This document shows positions 20,097-29,359 of a DNA stretch of 64,000 bases, one piece after another. The notes beneath the pieces are model-generated. The model worked only from the letters and a program-made list of their open reading frames with translations, was not told the DNA's origin and did no database searches. The stretch lies in assembly GCF_025148285.1 (NCBI RefSeq), contig NZ_CP102268.1, positions 3,327,001-3,391,000 on the forward strand, in the 5' to 3' direction. The stretch's first letter is position 1. Every line of letters begins with the position of its first letter. Made by a program: the position numbers and the translations under genes. Source of the DNA: Marvinbryantia formatexigens DSM 14469 (GTDB lineage: Bacteria; Bacillota; Clostridia; Lachnospirales; Lachnospiraceae).

Positions 20097-21444
20097 TATC
20101 GTAAACACGAGAGAAATTATTCTGGGAGCGCTGATGGCGATTACGGAGGAGGAACAGTACTGCCATATTGTCCTGCGCGATGTGCTTGCAAAGTACCAGT
20201 ATCTGGAAAAGCGTGACCGGGCGTTTATTTCCAGAACGGTGGAGGGGACAATGGAAAACATGATTCAGATCGATTATATTCTGGAACAGTTTTCCACGGT
20301 GAAGGTGCAGAATATGAAGCCGGCTATCCGCAATATTCTGCGCATGTCCATCTACCAGATGCAGTATATGGACGGCGTGCCGCACGCTGCGGTCGTCAAC
20401 GAGGCGGTAAAGCTGACGCAGAAAAAAGGCTTTTATACCCTGAAGGGGTTTGTAAACGGCGTGCTGCGGGCGGCGGAGAGAGGCATCGGAGAGGTGCGTT
20501 TTCCCGATGCGGAGCGCACGCCGCGCAAGTATCTTTCGGTGCGCTATTCGATGCCGGAGTGGATTCTGCAGAAATGGCTGGCGCAGTTTGATTTTGCAAC
20601 GGTGGAGAAAATCTGCCGCGGGCTGTGGCAGGAGAGCCGCACCTGCATCCGCTGCAATTTAAGCCGCGCGCCGAAAGAGACGATTATTGAAAAGCTGCGC
20701 GAGCAGAACATCACGGTAAAAGAGGTACCGTATCTGCCCTACGCGCTGGAGATTTCCGATTACAATTATCTGCAGGCAATCAATGCCTTTAAAGAGGGAC
20801 TTTTCCAGGTGCAGGATGTCAGCTCCATGCTGGTGGCGGAGGTGGCGGCGCCGAAATGGGGCGATTACTGTATCGACGTCTGCGCGGCGCCCGGCGGAAA
20901 GAGCCTGCATTTATCGGACAAGCTGAACGGGAGCGGCTATGTGGAGGCGCGCGACCTGACGGATTATAAGGTGTCGCTGATGCAGGAAAATCTGGAGCGC
21001 ACGGGGCGGATCAATATGACCGCCATACGGCAGGATGCGACTGTATTCGACGGCGCTTCTGTGGAGAAGGCGGACATTCTTCTGGCAGACCTGCCCTGTT
21101 CGGGGCTGGGTGTGATCGGCAGAAAGCCGGATATCAAATATAAAATGACAGAGGCGAAGCAGCAGGAGCTTGTGAAGCTGCAGCGGAAGATTCTGGATAC
21201 GGTGTGGTCCTACGTTAAAGTGGGAGGTACGCTGATCTACAGTACCTGCACCATCGGCGCGGATGAAAATCAGTACAACGTCAAATGGTTTCTGGAAAAT
21301 TATCCCTTCCGTCTGGAGAGCATCGACCCGTATCTGTGCGACGCCCTGAAGAGCCGCACCACAAAGGCGGGATATCTGCAGCTTCTGCCCGGCGTTCACG
21401 GGACGGACGGTTTCTTTATCGCAAGATTTAAGAGGGTGAAATGA
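20083..21444 (+). CDS. rsmB: 16S rRNA m5C967 methyltransferase
   Basis: 453 residues: an N-terminal NusB-like RNA-binding domain (about 1-140), then a Rossmann methyltransferase. SAM site DVCAAPGGKSLHLSD is at about 265, the catalytic motif ADLPCSGLGVIGRKPD near 335 and STCTIGADENQ near 385 carry the two cysteines of m5C enzymes. The start at 20083 (CCAGGAGGA upstream) lies inside the end of the metallopeptidase gene; an in-frame ATG 21 codons earlier has no ribosome site. The stop overlaps the rlmN start. Confidence 0.96.
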   Translation: MTVTNIVNTREIILGALMAITEEEQYCHIVLRDVLAKYQYLEKRDRAFISRTVEGTMENMIQIDYILEQFSTVKVQNMKPAIRNILRMSIYQMQYMDGVPHAAVVNEAVKLTQKKGFYTLKGFVNGVLRAAERGIGEVRFPDAERTPRKYLSVRYSMPEWILQKWLAQFDFATVEKICRGLWQESRTCIRCNLSRAPKETIIEKLREQNITVKEVPYLPYALEISDYNYLQAINAFKEGLFQVQDVSSMLVAEVAAPKWGDYCIDVCAAPGGKSLHLSDKLNGSGYVEARDLTDYKVSLMQENLERTGRINMTAIRQDATVFDGASVEKADILLADLPCSGLGVIGRKPDIKYKMTEAKQQELVKLQRKILDTVWSYVKVGGTLIYSTCTIGADENQYNVKWFLENYPFRLESIDPYLCDALKSRTTKAGYLQLLPGVHGTDGFFIARFKRVK

Positions 21445-22505
21445 TGGCGGACGGCATGAACAGAAAGGATTTACGCTCCCTGGGCTATGAGGAGCTGCAG
21501 CGGGAGCTGGAGGCGCTGGGGGAGAAACCTTTTCGCGCAAAGCAGATATATCAGTGGCTTCATGAAAAGCTGGCGGACGGGGTGCAGGAAATGACGAATC
21601 TTCCGGCAAAGCTGCGGGAGACGCTGGATGTCAGATATCTCTGCAGCAGCCTGGAAATGGTGGATGTACTGGAATCAAAGGCGGACGGCACGCGCAAATA
21701 TCTTTTCCGTCTGCAGGACGGCAACGTCATCGAGAGCGTGCTGATGAAGTATCATCACGGAAATTCTGTCTGCATTTCTTCGCAGGCGGGCTGCCGGATG
21801 GGCTGCCGTTTCTGCGCGTCAACGCTGGGCGGTCTGACACGCAGTCTTCTTCCGGGGGAAATGCTGGACCAGATTTATAAAATCCAGAAGCACAGCGGAG
21901 AGCGCGTCTCCAATGTCGTGGTGATGGGCACCGGCGAGCCGCTGGATAATTATGAAAATCTGGTAAAATTTATACATATGTTAAGTGATGAGCATGGGCT
22001 CAACATCAGCCAGCGGAACATCACCGTCTCCACCTGCGGCATTGTTCCGAATATTTACCGGCTTGCCGCAGAAAAGCTGCAGATCACGCTGGCGCTCTCC
22101 CTTCATGCGCCGACGCAGGAGAAGCGCATGGAGCTGATGCCGATTGCCCGTAAATACGAACTTTCTGAGGTGATGGAGGCGTGTCGCGCCTATTTCCGGG
22201 AGACGGGGAGAAGGCTTACCTTTGAGTACAGCCTGGTGGGCGGCGTGAACGATTCGCAGGAGGATGCAAGAGAGCTTGCCGTTCTGCTGGACGGGCTGAA
22301 CTGCCATGTGAATCTGATTCCGGTCAATCCCATTAAAGAGCGCAGCTTCGTGCAGTCGGAGCGGCGGGTGATCGCGGACTTTAAAACAAAACTTGAAAAA
22401 TACGGAATAAATGTTACAATTAGAAGAGAAATGGGCCGCGATATCGGCGGCGCATGCGGTCAGTTGAGAAAAAGTTATCTGGACAGGACTGAAGGAGAGG
22501 AATAA
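21441..22505 (+). CDS. rlmN: 23S rRNA (A2503-C2) methyltransferase, radical SAM
   Basis: 354 residues. The radical SAM cluster motif CRMGCRFC is at about 117-124, followed by MGTGEPLDNYENL. The C-terminal methyl-carrier Cys lies in DIGGACGQL near 338, with the partner Cys in STCGIVPNI. These separate RlmN from ordinary radical SAM enzymes. Cfr-type resistance is not suggested, because the housekeeping operon context and sequence fit RlmN. ATGA overlap with rsmB. Confidence 0.97.
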   Translation: MMADGMNRKDLRSLGYEELQRELEALGEKPFRAKQIYQWLHEKLADGVQEMTNLPAKLRETLDVRYLCSSLEMVDVLESKADGTRKYLFRLQDGNVIESVLMKYHHGNSVCISSQAGCRMGCRFCASTLGGLTRSLLPGEMLDQIYKIQKHSGERVSNVVVMGTGEPLDNYENLVKFIHMLSDEHGLNISQRNITVSTCGIVPNIYRLAAEKLQITLALSLHAPTQEKRMELMPIARKYELSEVMEACRAYFRETGRRLTFEYSLVGGVNDSQEDARELAVLLDGLNCHVNLIPVNPIKERSFVQSERRVIADFKTKLEKYGINVTIRREMGRDIGGACGQLRKSYLDRTEGEE

Positions 22506-22507
22506 TC

Positions 22508-23254
22508 ATGGAATCATATTGTATTACGGATGTTGGCCGCATCCGCAGCGTCAATCAGGACTACGTGTTCGCGTCCGATACGCCGGTGGGAAGACTGCCG
22601 AACCTTTTTGTCGTCGCAGATGGCATGGGAGGACACAACGCAGGAGACCGCGCATCCAGCTATGCGGTGGAGGTTTTTCTGAGGAATGTAAGATGGGAGC
22701 GGGACAAAAATCCCATCCGGATCATCCGCAGATCCATTGAAAAGGCGAATACAAAGGTGCTGGAGGAAGCAAATTCCAGGGAAAAATATCAGGGAATGGG
22801 CACCACGATGGTGGTGGCGACCATTGTGAAGGATATTCTGTATGTGGCGAATGTCGGCGACAGCCGTCTATATCTGATTGGCGGAAAGTCTATCCGCCAG
22901 ATCACCAGGGACCATTCGCTTGTGGAGGAAATGATCCGCGCGGGCGGTCTCACCCGCGAGGAGGGACGCTATCATCCCGATAAAAACGTGATCACACGGG
23001 CTATCGGGGTGGAGGAGAGAGTGGCGATAGATTTTTTTGACGTGCAGGTGTCGAAGAATGACACGCTGCTGCTCTGCACGGACGGGCTCAGCAATATGCT
23101 GACGGACGAGGAGATGAAGCGGATTATTACGGAGGAGAGCAGCCTGCGCATTGCGGGAAAACGTCTGGTGGAGGCTGCCAATAAAAATGGAGGCTCTGAC
23201 AATATTACGGCGCTTCTGGTCAGACCGCGCGGAAATGAGGTGAAAAAGTGTTAA
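22508..23254 (+). CDS. stp: PP2C-type Ser/Thr protein phosphatase
   Basis: 248-residue soluble phosphatase that counteracts the kinase encoded next (PrpC/Stp). Metal-binding motifs: VADGMGGHNAGDRAS (about 37-51), GDSRLYLI near 118, CTDGLSNML near 195 and GGSDNITALLV at the end. The start follows GAAGGAGAGGAATAATC. The end overlaps the prkC GTG start by 7 nt, so the antagonists are coupled. Confidence 0.96.
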   Translation: MESYCITDVGRIRSVNQDYVFASDTPVGRLPNLFVVADGMGGHNAGDRASSYAVEVFLRNVRWERDKNPIRIIRRSIEKANTKVLEEANSREKYQGMGTTMVVATIVKDILYVANVGDSRLYLIGGKSIRQITRDHSLVEEMIRAGGLTREEGRYHPDKNVITRAIGVEERVAIDFFDVQVSKNDTLLLCTDGLSNMLTDEEMKRIITEESSLRIAGKRLVEAANKNGGSDNITALLVRPRGNEVKKC

Positions 23255-25278
23255 AGGAAGGCATGTTTATACAGGGACGCTATGAAATCGTCGGGAAAAT
23301 CGGAGCCGGCGGCATGGCGGATGTGTACAAGGCGAGAGACCACAAGCTGAACCGGTTCGTTGCAGTGAAGGTCTTGAAGAACGAGTTCCGTTCAGATAAA
23401 GCATTTATCACAAAATTCCGGGCAGAGGCGCAGGCGGCGGCGGGACTTGCCCATCCGAATATCGTAAACATCTACGATGTCGGTGAGGACCGGGATATCA
23501 ATTTCATCGTTATGGAGCTGGTGGAGGGAATTACCCTGAAGGAGTACATCGCGAAAAAGGGCAGGCTCTCCGTGCGGGAGGCGACCAGCATTGCCATCCA
23601 GGTCTCACAGGGACTGGAGGCTGCGCACAACAGCGGCATTATCCACCGGGATGTCAAGCCGCAGAACATCATCATTTCCACGGACGGAAAGGTGAAGGTG
23701 ACGGATTTCGGCATCGCGCGCGCGACTACCAGCAACACCATCAATACGACGGTGATGGGTTCGGTGCATTACAGCTCGCCGGAGCAGGCGCGCGGCGGCT
23801 ACAGCGACGCCAAGAGCGATATTTATTCGCTCGGCATTACCATGTACGAAATGCTCACCGGGCATGTGCCGTTTGACGGCGATACGACGGTGGCGATCGC
23901 CATCAAGCATCTGCAGGAGGAAATCAAATCTCCGGAGATTTATGTGCCGAATCTGCCGAAGAGCACTGTGCAGATTATTTACAAATGTACCCAGAAAAGT
24001 CCGGACAGACGCTATGCCAATATGGCGGAGCTGATTTACGACCTGAAGGAATCGCTGATTAATCCGGACGGAAATTTTGTTCATATTGTGAGCGCCAGCA
24101 ATACCGGGCGCACGGTCGTCATTTCAAAGGACGAGCTGGGAGCGATCAAGGAGGGCGCGCACAGCGCAGGCGCTGCGGAAGGAAATAAGGAACAGACGGG
24201 CGGCTACGGGCAGCCGGGCAGCGCGCCGGGCTACCGGCAGACGCAGAACGGACAGGGCTACGGGCAGCAGCCGGGCTATGGACAGCCGGGCGGAACCCAG
24301 GGCTACGGACAGCCGGGCAGCCAGCCCGGTTACGGAAAGCAGCCGTACGACCCCTACGGGCGCGCCTACGGAAATCGGGGTTACGGCTACCAGGATGAAT
24401 ATGACAGCGAAAACCGCTATCAGGAGGACGAGGAGGATGATGGCATTCTGAACCCGAAGCTGGAGAAGATTATGACGGTGGGCGGCATTATCGTCGCGAT
24501 CCTGATTGCCTGTATTTTCCTGGGTCTGGTGGCGAACGCACTCGGTCTTATCAAATTCAGTCTGCCCTCGATCTTCGGGCAGAAGAGCCAGACTGAGGAG
24601 ACGACGGAAGAGACGGAGGATTCGGAGCGCGAGACGCAGCAGACGGGCGGCTCGTCCCAGACGCAGAACAACCAGGTGCAGAACCAGACGCAGAGCCAGA
24701 CACAGGAGACGCAGGCTCCGGTGCAGATCGTGGATGATGTGACGGAGAGCGAAACGCAGACAGAGAGCGAGACGGATGCGGTACTGCAGCGCGGTGACCC
24801 GGTGAGCGTGCCGGATGTTGCGGGGCTGGATTACGATACGGCATATGATATGATGATGTCGGCGGGCTTTTATGTGGAGCGCCAGGATGACGAGGACAGC
24901 GCGGCGGCGGGAACCGTCATAGACCAGAGCGTTACCGGCACGGCGGTGCCGGGCACGACAGTGATTCTCCGCGTGAGTACCGGCAGCTCCTCCGGGAACG
25001 GCACGGCATCCGGAGGTAACGCTGACGGCACCTGGCAGTGTAATGTGCAGCTTGAGGCGCCGCCGGGATATAACGGCGAGGATGCAAGGCTGGAGCTGGT
25101 GCAGGGCAATGATACGACAGTGATTGCGCAGGGATCTATCAGCTTCCCCTACGACCTGACAATGACAGGAAAAGCAGGCGAATCACAGGGCACGGTTAAT
25201 TTTTATGTGATGAACAGCGTAACCGGACAGTATGAGCTGGTGGCGAATTACGCAGTTCCGTTTTCACAGGTAAACTGA
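23248..25278 (+). CDS. prkC: Membrane Ser/Thr protein kinase with one PASTA domain
   Basis: 676 residues. The N-terminal kinase (about 10-270) has GKIGAGGMADVYKARD, VAVKVLK, IIHRDVKPQNII and VTDFGIA, with Thr-rich activation loop TTSNTINTTVMGSVHYSSPE. A juxtamembrane stretch (about 312-400) is rich in Gly, Gln, Pro and Tyr, with repeated QPGYG-like units. One membrane segment lies at about 411-433. A Gln/Thr/Glu-rich spacer then leads to one PASTA domain (about 516-577), sensing muropeptides or lipid II outside the cell; Bacillus PrkC carries three. A C-terminal extracellular beta-like segment is unrecognised. The start is GTG at 23248; ATG five codons later is an alternative. Confidence 0.95.
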   Translation: MLKEGMFIQGRYEIVGKIGAGGMADVYKARDHKLNRFVAVKVLKNEFRSDKAFITKFRAEAQAAAGLAHPNIVNIYDVGEDRDINFIVMELVEGITLKEYIAKKGRLSVREATSIAIQVSQGLEAAHNSGIIHRDVKPQNIIISTDGKVKVTDFGIARATTSNTINTTVMGSVHYSSPEQARGGYSDAKSDIYSLGITMYEMLTGHVPFDGDTTVAIAIKHLQEEIKSPEIYVPNLPKSTVQIIYKCTQKSPDRRYANMAELIYDLKESLINPDGNFVHIVSASNTGRTVVISKDELGAIKEGAHSAGAAEGNKEQTGGYGQPGSAPGYRQTQNGQGYGQQPGYGQPGGTQGYGQPGSQPGYGKQPYDPYGRAYGNRGYGYQDEYDSENRYQEDEEDDGILNPKLEKIMTVGGIIVAILIACIFLGLVANALGLIKFSLPSIFGQKSQTEETTEETEDSERETQQTGGSSQTQNNQVQNQTQSQTQETQAPVQIVDDVTESETQTESETDAVLQRGDPVSVPDVAGLDYDTAYDMMMSAGFYVERQDDEDSAAAGTVIDQSVTGTAVPGTTVILRVSTGSSSGNGTASGGNADGTWQCNVQLEAPPGYNGEDARLELVQGNDTTVIAQGSISFPYDLTMTGKAGESQGTVNFYVMNSVTGQYELVANYAVPFSQVN

Positions 25279-25281
25279 TTT

Positions 25282-26157
25282 ATGCAGGGAAAAATTATCA
25301 GAGGAATTGCCGGATTCTATTATGTGCAGACGGAATCCGGCGTATACGAATGCCGGGCAAAGGGTATTTTCCGCAGGGACGGCATAAAGCCGCTGGTGGG
25401 CGACAATGTGGAGCTTAACGTTCTTGATGAGACAGAGCATACCGGCAATATCGAAAAGCTGCTGCCGCGCAGGAATGCCCTTATCCGTCCGGCGGTCGCC
25501 AATATCGACCAGGCGCTGGTCATTTTTGCGGCGGCAAAGCCGAAGCCGAATCTCAATCTGCTCGACCGTTTTCTGGTGGCGATGGAGAAGCAGTCGGTAA
25601 AGTCGGTAATCTGCTTCAACAAGCAGGATATTGTAGAAAAAGAAGCATGTGAGCGGCTGCGGGAAATCTATGAAAACTGCGGCTGCCGGGTGCTGTTTGT
25701 GAGCGCGCTTACGCAGGAGGGCTTATCCGGTGTGCGCGCAATTCTGAAAGGGAAGACGACGGCGGTCGCCGGACCCTCCGGCGTGGGAAAATCGTCGCTT
25801 GTCAATCTGCTCGTGCCGCATGCGCAGATGCAGACCGGGGCAATCAGCGAAAAAATTGACCGCGGGAAGCATACCACCCGGCACAGTGAGATACTGGCGG
25901 TGGACAACGACACGTTTCTGTGCGATACGCCCGGCTTCAGCTCGCTTTCCGTGTGGGATATGGAAAAAGAGGAATTAAAGGAATATTTCCCGGAATTTGC
26001 CCCCTGGCAGGGGGACTGCCGTTTCCTTGGCTGCACGCACACGCATGAGCCGGGCTGCGCGGTGAAGGCGGCGCTCGCGGAAGGGAAAATCAGCCGCCAG
26101 AGGTATGAAAATTACCTGGAAATGTATGACGAGCTGAAAAATAAGAGAAAATATTAA
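25282..26157 (+). CDS. rsgA: Ribosome small-subunit-dependent GTPase A
   Basis: 291-residue circularly permuted GTPase for late 30S maturation (CpgA/YloQ). An OB fold comes first, then G4-like NKQD (about 112-115), then the P-loop GPSGVGKSSLVNLL (about 163-176) and DTPGFSS. The C-terminal zinc site is CRFLGCTHTHEPGC (about 246-259). It sits directly after prkC (3 nt gap), as in Bacillus, where PrkC phosphorylates it. Confidence 0.97.
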   Translation: MQGKIIRGIAGFYYVQTESGVYECRAKGIFRRDGIKPLVGDNVELNVLDETEHTGNIEKLLPRRNALIRPAVANIDQALVIFAAAKPKPNLNLLDRFLVAMEKQSVKSVICFNKQDIVEKEACERLREIYENCGCRVLFVSALTQEGLSGVRAILKGKTTAVAGPSGVGKSSLVNLLVPHAQMQTGAISEKIDRGKHTTRHSEILAVDNDTFLCDTPGFSSLSVWDMEKEELKEYFPEFAPWQGDCRFLGCTHTHEPGCAVKAALAEGKISRQRYENYLEMYDELKNKRKY

Positions 26158-26226
26158 TGATGCCAGGGATTTTGGAAACGCAAAGCGCGGAAAAGTCCGG
26201 GGAATCATATAAAAAGGGGAACGAAT

Positions 26227-26880
26227 ATGAAAAATTTACTTGCACCATCAATACTGGCGGCGGATTTCTGTGTGCTCGGAGAGCAGATCCGGGAGGCGGA
26301 TGAAGCGGGAGCGGATTATATCCATATTGACGTGATGGATGGGATGTTTGTGCCGAGTATTTCTTTTGGAATGCCGGTCGTTTCCTCGATCCGCAGGGCA
26401 ACCGGAAAGCTGTTTGACGTACATATGATGGTTCAGGACCCGGAGCGTTATCTGAAGGATTTTGCCGCCTGCGGCGCGGATTCCATCACAGTGCACGCCG
26501 AGTGCTGCCGTCATCTGGACCGCACACTGCAGGAAATCAGAGAACTGGGGCTGCGCGCGGGCGTCGCCCTCAATCCGGCGACACCGCTGAGCTATCTGGA
26601 CTATGTGCTGGACAAAACGGACATGGTACTTCTGATGACGGTGAATCCTGGCTTTGGCGGACAGGCGTTTATTGAGAGCAGTCTGGAGAAAATACGGACG
26701 CTGCGCCAGCGCCTGGATGCACAGGGACTGGAGACGGATATCGAGGTGGACGGCGGCATCAACCGGAAAACGCTGCCGCGCGTGCTGGAAGCGGGCGCCA
26801 ATGTCATCGTGGCGGGGTCTGCGGTATTTGGCGGCGATATCTGCAAAAATGTAAAAGAGCTGAAGGAAATGATGAAATGA
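26227..26880 (+). CDS. rpe: Ribulose-phosphate 3-epimerase
   Basis: 217-residue TIM-barrel enzyme of the pentose phosphate pathway. Motifs LAPSILAADF at the start, HIDVMDGMFVPSISFG (metal ligands His/Asp), DVHMMV, VNPGFGGQ and EVDGGINRKT are all present. The start follows AAAAGGGGAACGAAT. The stop overlaps the thiN start (ATGA). Confidence 0.97.
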   Translation: MKNLLAPSILAADFCVLGEQIREADEAGADYIHIDVMDGMFVPSISFGMPVVSSIRRATGKLFDVHMMVQDPERYLKDFAACGADSITVHAECCRHLDRTLQEIRELGLRAGVALNPATPLSYLDYVLDKTDMVLLMTVNPGFGGQAFIESSLEKIRTLRQRLDAQGLETDIEVDGGINRKTLPRVLEAGANVIVAGSAVFGGDICKNVKELKEMMK

Positions 26881-27521
26881 AGACATTGATTATCGGCGGG
26901 GGCAATATCGATTCTGATTTTGCCCTTGCTTTTATGATTGAGAATCCGCATGATTTTGTGATCGCGGCGGACAGGGGGATGGAATTTCTGCGGAAGGCGG
27001 ACCGTCTGCCCGACTGGATCGTGGGGGATTTTGACTCGGCGGCTCCGGAGGCGCTTGCCTGGTTTGAGAGCAGGGGCGTGCCGGTACGGAGATTCCGGCC
27101 GCAGAAGGATTCCACCGATATGGAAATCGCCATTCTGATGGCGCTGGAGCGCGGCAGCACGCAGATTACTATTCTGGGGGCGACCGGCACCCGGATGGAC
27201 CATATGCTTGGCAGTATTAAGAATCTGTCGCTGGCGCTGCGGGCGGGAGTGCCGTGCAGTATTGTGGACGCCCACAACCGCATCCGCCTTGCGGATAAGC
27301 CGCTGACGCTGGAACGGCGGGAGCAGTACGGAAAGTACGTATCGCTCCTTGCCTTCGGGGAGCCGGTGACAAATCTTACGCTGCGCGGATTTTTCTACCC
27401 GCTTGACGGGTATACTATGACATGTGACGACGCCATCGGCATCAGCAACCAGATTACGGAGGACGAGGCGCAGATAAGCTTCGATGGCGGACGGCTGCTG
27501 GTTATAGAATCGCGCGATTAG
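26877..27521 (+). CDS. thiN: Thiamine pyrophosphokinase
   Basis: 214 residues; makes thiamine pyrophosphate from thiamine and ATP. Seen: GGGNIDSDF, AADRGMEFL, VGDFDSAAPE, the PQKDSTDMEIAI motif (about 79-90) and GATGTRMDHMLG. It is the last gene of the conserved operon. Downstream (27522-27651) there is a perfect 12-bp palindrome GCGTCCGGACGC near 27537 but no clear T-tract terminator. Confidence 0.95.
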   Translation: MKTLIIGGGNIDSDFALAFMIENPHDFVIAADRGMEFLRKADRLPDWIVGDFDSAAPEALAWFESRGVPVRRFRPQKDSTDMEIAILMALERGSTQITILGATGTRMDHMLGSIKNLSLALRAGVPCSIVDAHNRIRLADKPLTLERREQYGKYVSLLAFGEPVTNLTLRGFFYPLDGYTMTCDDAIGISNQITEDEAQISFDGGRLLVIESRD

Positions 27522-27651
27522 GTGAGGGCAGGCTGCGCGTCCGGACGCCTGGCGGCGGAGCTGCCGGTGTGCGTGGGAACATCGTCTGTGACAGGAGCAG
27601 CATCCGGAGTAGCTGGCGCATTTCAGTTCATGTATAAAAGGAAGTGACCAT

Positions 27652-29169
27652 ATGGCAATACCAACCAGTATTAAAACGCTTCTATCAGGAGCGGTAGTTG
27701 AATGGGCGAGAGTTGAATTTAAAGAAACATGGGATGCAGCGGCATCTTTAAAATCAATATGTGCATTTGCAAATGATATTGATAACTGGGGCGGCGGATA
27801 TATTGTTATTGGTGTACAGGAAGATAATGGCAGACCGGTTTATCCCTTAAAGGGAGTTTCGACAGATAAGCTTGATGCATATCAGAAAAACATATTTGCA
27901 AAATGTAAACTGCTCAGACCGGCTTATACACCGATAATTGGTATTGAGACATATCAGGACAGGCAATTTATTGTCATATGGTGTCCGGGTGGGGATAACA
28001 GACCGTATTCATCGCCAAAGACAATGGAAAAAGATAACAAAGAGCGTATTCATTACATTCGCAAGGCGTCGAATACAGTGGAGCCTTCGGATGATGAGGA
28101 AAAGGATTTGTTCAATCTTGCAAACAGAGTTCCATTTGATGACAGAGTAAATCATCAAGCGGAGCTGGCAGATTTAAATATTACATTGATTCAGAATTAT
28201 CTCAAAGAGATAGGAAGCTCACTTTACGAAAAATCAAAAACGGAAGATTTTACGGAATTATGCAGTGATATGAATATTATCAGTACACTTCCGGAATACG
28301 TAAAACCCAAAAATGTAGGTTTAATGTTTTTTAGTATGGAGCCAGAACGATTTTTTCCCTGCACGCAGATTGACATTGTGCAGTTCCCGGATGGATTAGG
28401 TGGTGACAATATTATAGAAAATACATTTAAAGGACCGATTCATCAGCAGCTTAGAGAAGCATTGCAATTTATTAAGAATTCAATCATAACGAAGAAAATT
28501 ATGAAAAGCGCGGATAAGGCAGAGGCGGACTGGGTGTTTAATTATCCGTATGCGGCATTGGAAGAAGCACTGGCGAATGCTGTTTATCATCGTGCGTATG
28601 ATATAAGGGAGCCGATTGAGGTAAGAGTTGAAAAGGAAATGATTGAAATTGTAAGTTTTCCAGGCCCGGACCGCTCCGTTACGCAGGAAGGATTAAAACG
28701 ATACAGAGTATCAAACCGCAGATATAGAAATCGACGGATTGGGGAGATTCTCAAGGAACTGCATTTGACGGAGGGCAGAAACACTGGATTTGGTAAAATA
28801 CTCAGAGCACTTGAAGAGAATGGGTCTCCTAAGCCGGAGTTTGAAACGGACGATGCTCATAGCTATTTTATTTCAAGAGTGTTTGTTCATAAGGCATTCC
28901 TGAAGAATGACGAAGTGGATGATAAACAAAAAGGAGCTGAAAAGGAGCCAAAAAAAGGAGCCGAAAAGGAGCCAAAAAAAGGAGCCGAAAGAAAGCAGGA
29001 TATATTGTATAGAATGGCAGAGAATCCTGCAATAACACAGGTGAAGCTTATGGAGGAGTTCGGACTTACAAGAAAACAGGTTCAAAGGGTTATAAAAGAA
29101 CTGCGGGAAGCTGGCTTGCTTGAAAGAGAAGGTTCTAACAGAAGTGGGAAATGGATTGTGAAGAGGTAA
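27652..29169 (+). CDS. AlbA_2 / HATPase_c_4 putative DNA-binding regulator
   Basis: 505 residues. The N-terminal AlbA_2 (Schlafen-type) domain, about 10-150, has VEFKETWDAA and GGGYIVIGVQEDNGRP. The middle is a GHKL-like HATPase_c_4 domain, about 290-400 (ALEEALANAVYHRAYDIREP, GRNTGFGKIL). Residues 430-445 are two exact copies of EKEPKKGA, followed by a winged-helix (ITQVKLMEEFGLTRKQVQRV, about 462-481). Proteins of this build are usually called ATP-dependent DNA-binding or transcriptional regulators, without proven function; some kin occur near defence genes. The gene is clearly more AT-rich than its neighbours and stands alone, suggesting transfer. The start follows AAAAGGAAGTGACCAT. Confidence 0.85.
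   Translation: MAIPTSIKTLLSGAVVEWARVEFKETWDAAASLKSICAFANDIDNWGGGYIVIGVQEDNGRPVYPLKGVSTDKLDAYQKNIFAKCKLLRPAYTPIIGIETYQDRQFIVIWCPGGDNRPYSSPKTMEKDNKERIHYIRKASNTVEPSDDEEKDLFNLANRVPFDDRVNHQAELADLNITLIQNYLKEIGSSLYEKSKTEDFTELCSDMNIISTLPEYVKPKNVGLMFFSMEPERFFPCTQIDIVQFPDGLGGDNIIENTFKGPIHQQLREALQFIKNSIITKKIMKSADKAEADWVFNYPYAALEEALANAVYHRAYDIREPIEVRVEKEMIEIVSFPGPDRSVTQEGLKRYRVSNRRYRNRRIGEILKELHLTEGRNTGFGKILRALEENGSPKPEFETDDAHSYFISRVFVHKAFLKNDEVDDKQKGAEKEPKKGAEKEPKKGAERKQDILYRMAENPAITQVKLMEEFGLTRKQVQRVIKELREAGLLEREGSNRSGKWIVKR
28939..28986 (+). repeat. 24-bp in-frame tandem repeat, 2 copies
   Basis: Two identical 24-bp units encoding EKEPKKGA, with A7 tracts and repeated AAAGGAG strings. They form the linker between the HATPase and winged-helix domains. 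Confidence 0.9.
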
Positions 29170-29264
29170 TATACAAATATACCTTATGTGGAAAATATAA
29201 GCTTAACGTGCCGCTGGAAGCCAAATGCTGTCGATTCCTGTCAGAAATCGACGCACGGAAATAC

Positions 29265-29294
29265 TTGCCAGCTTGTCGTATTTTGTGCTAAACT
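29265..29294 (+). promoter_or_regulatory. Possible promoter of ychF-lgt
   Basis: TTGCCA (29265-29270), 18-bp spacer, TAAACT (29289-29294) with TGC before it. It lies about 65 bp before the ychF start. The rest of 29170-29359 holds an imperfect GTCGATT hairpin (29230-29252) and no gene. Confidence 0.45.
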
Positions 29295-29359
29295 GTTCCA
29301 TATTAGAAAAATATGTAATTATGTAGTTTAAAAATATCAATTTTCAGGAGGATAAATAG

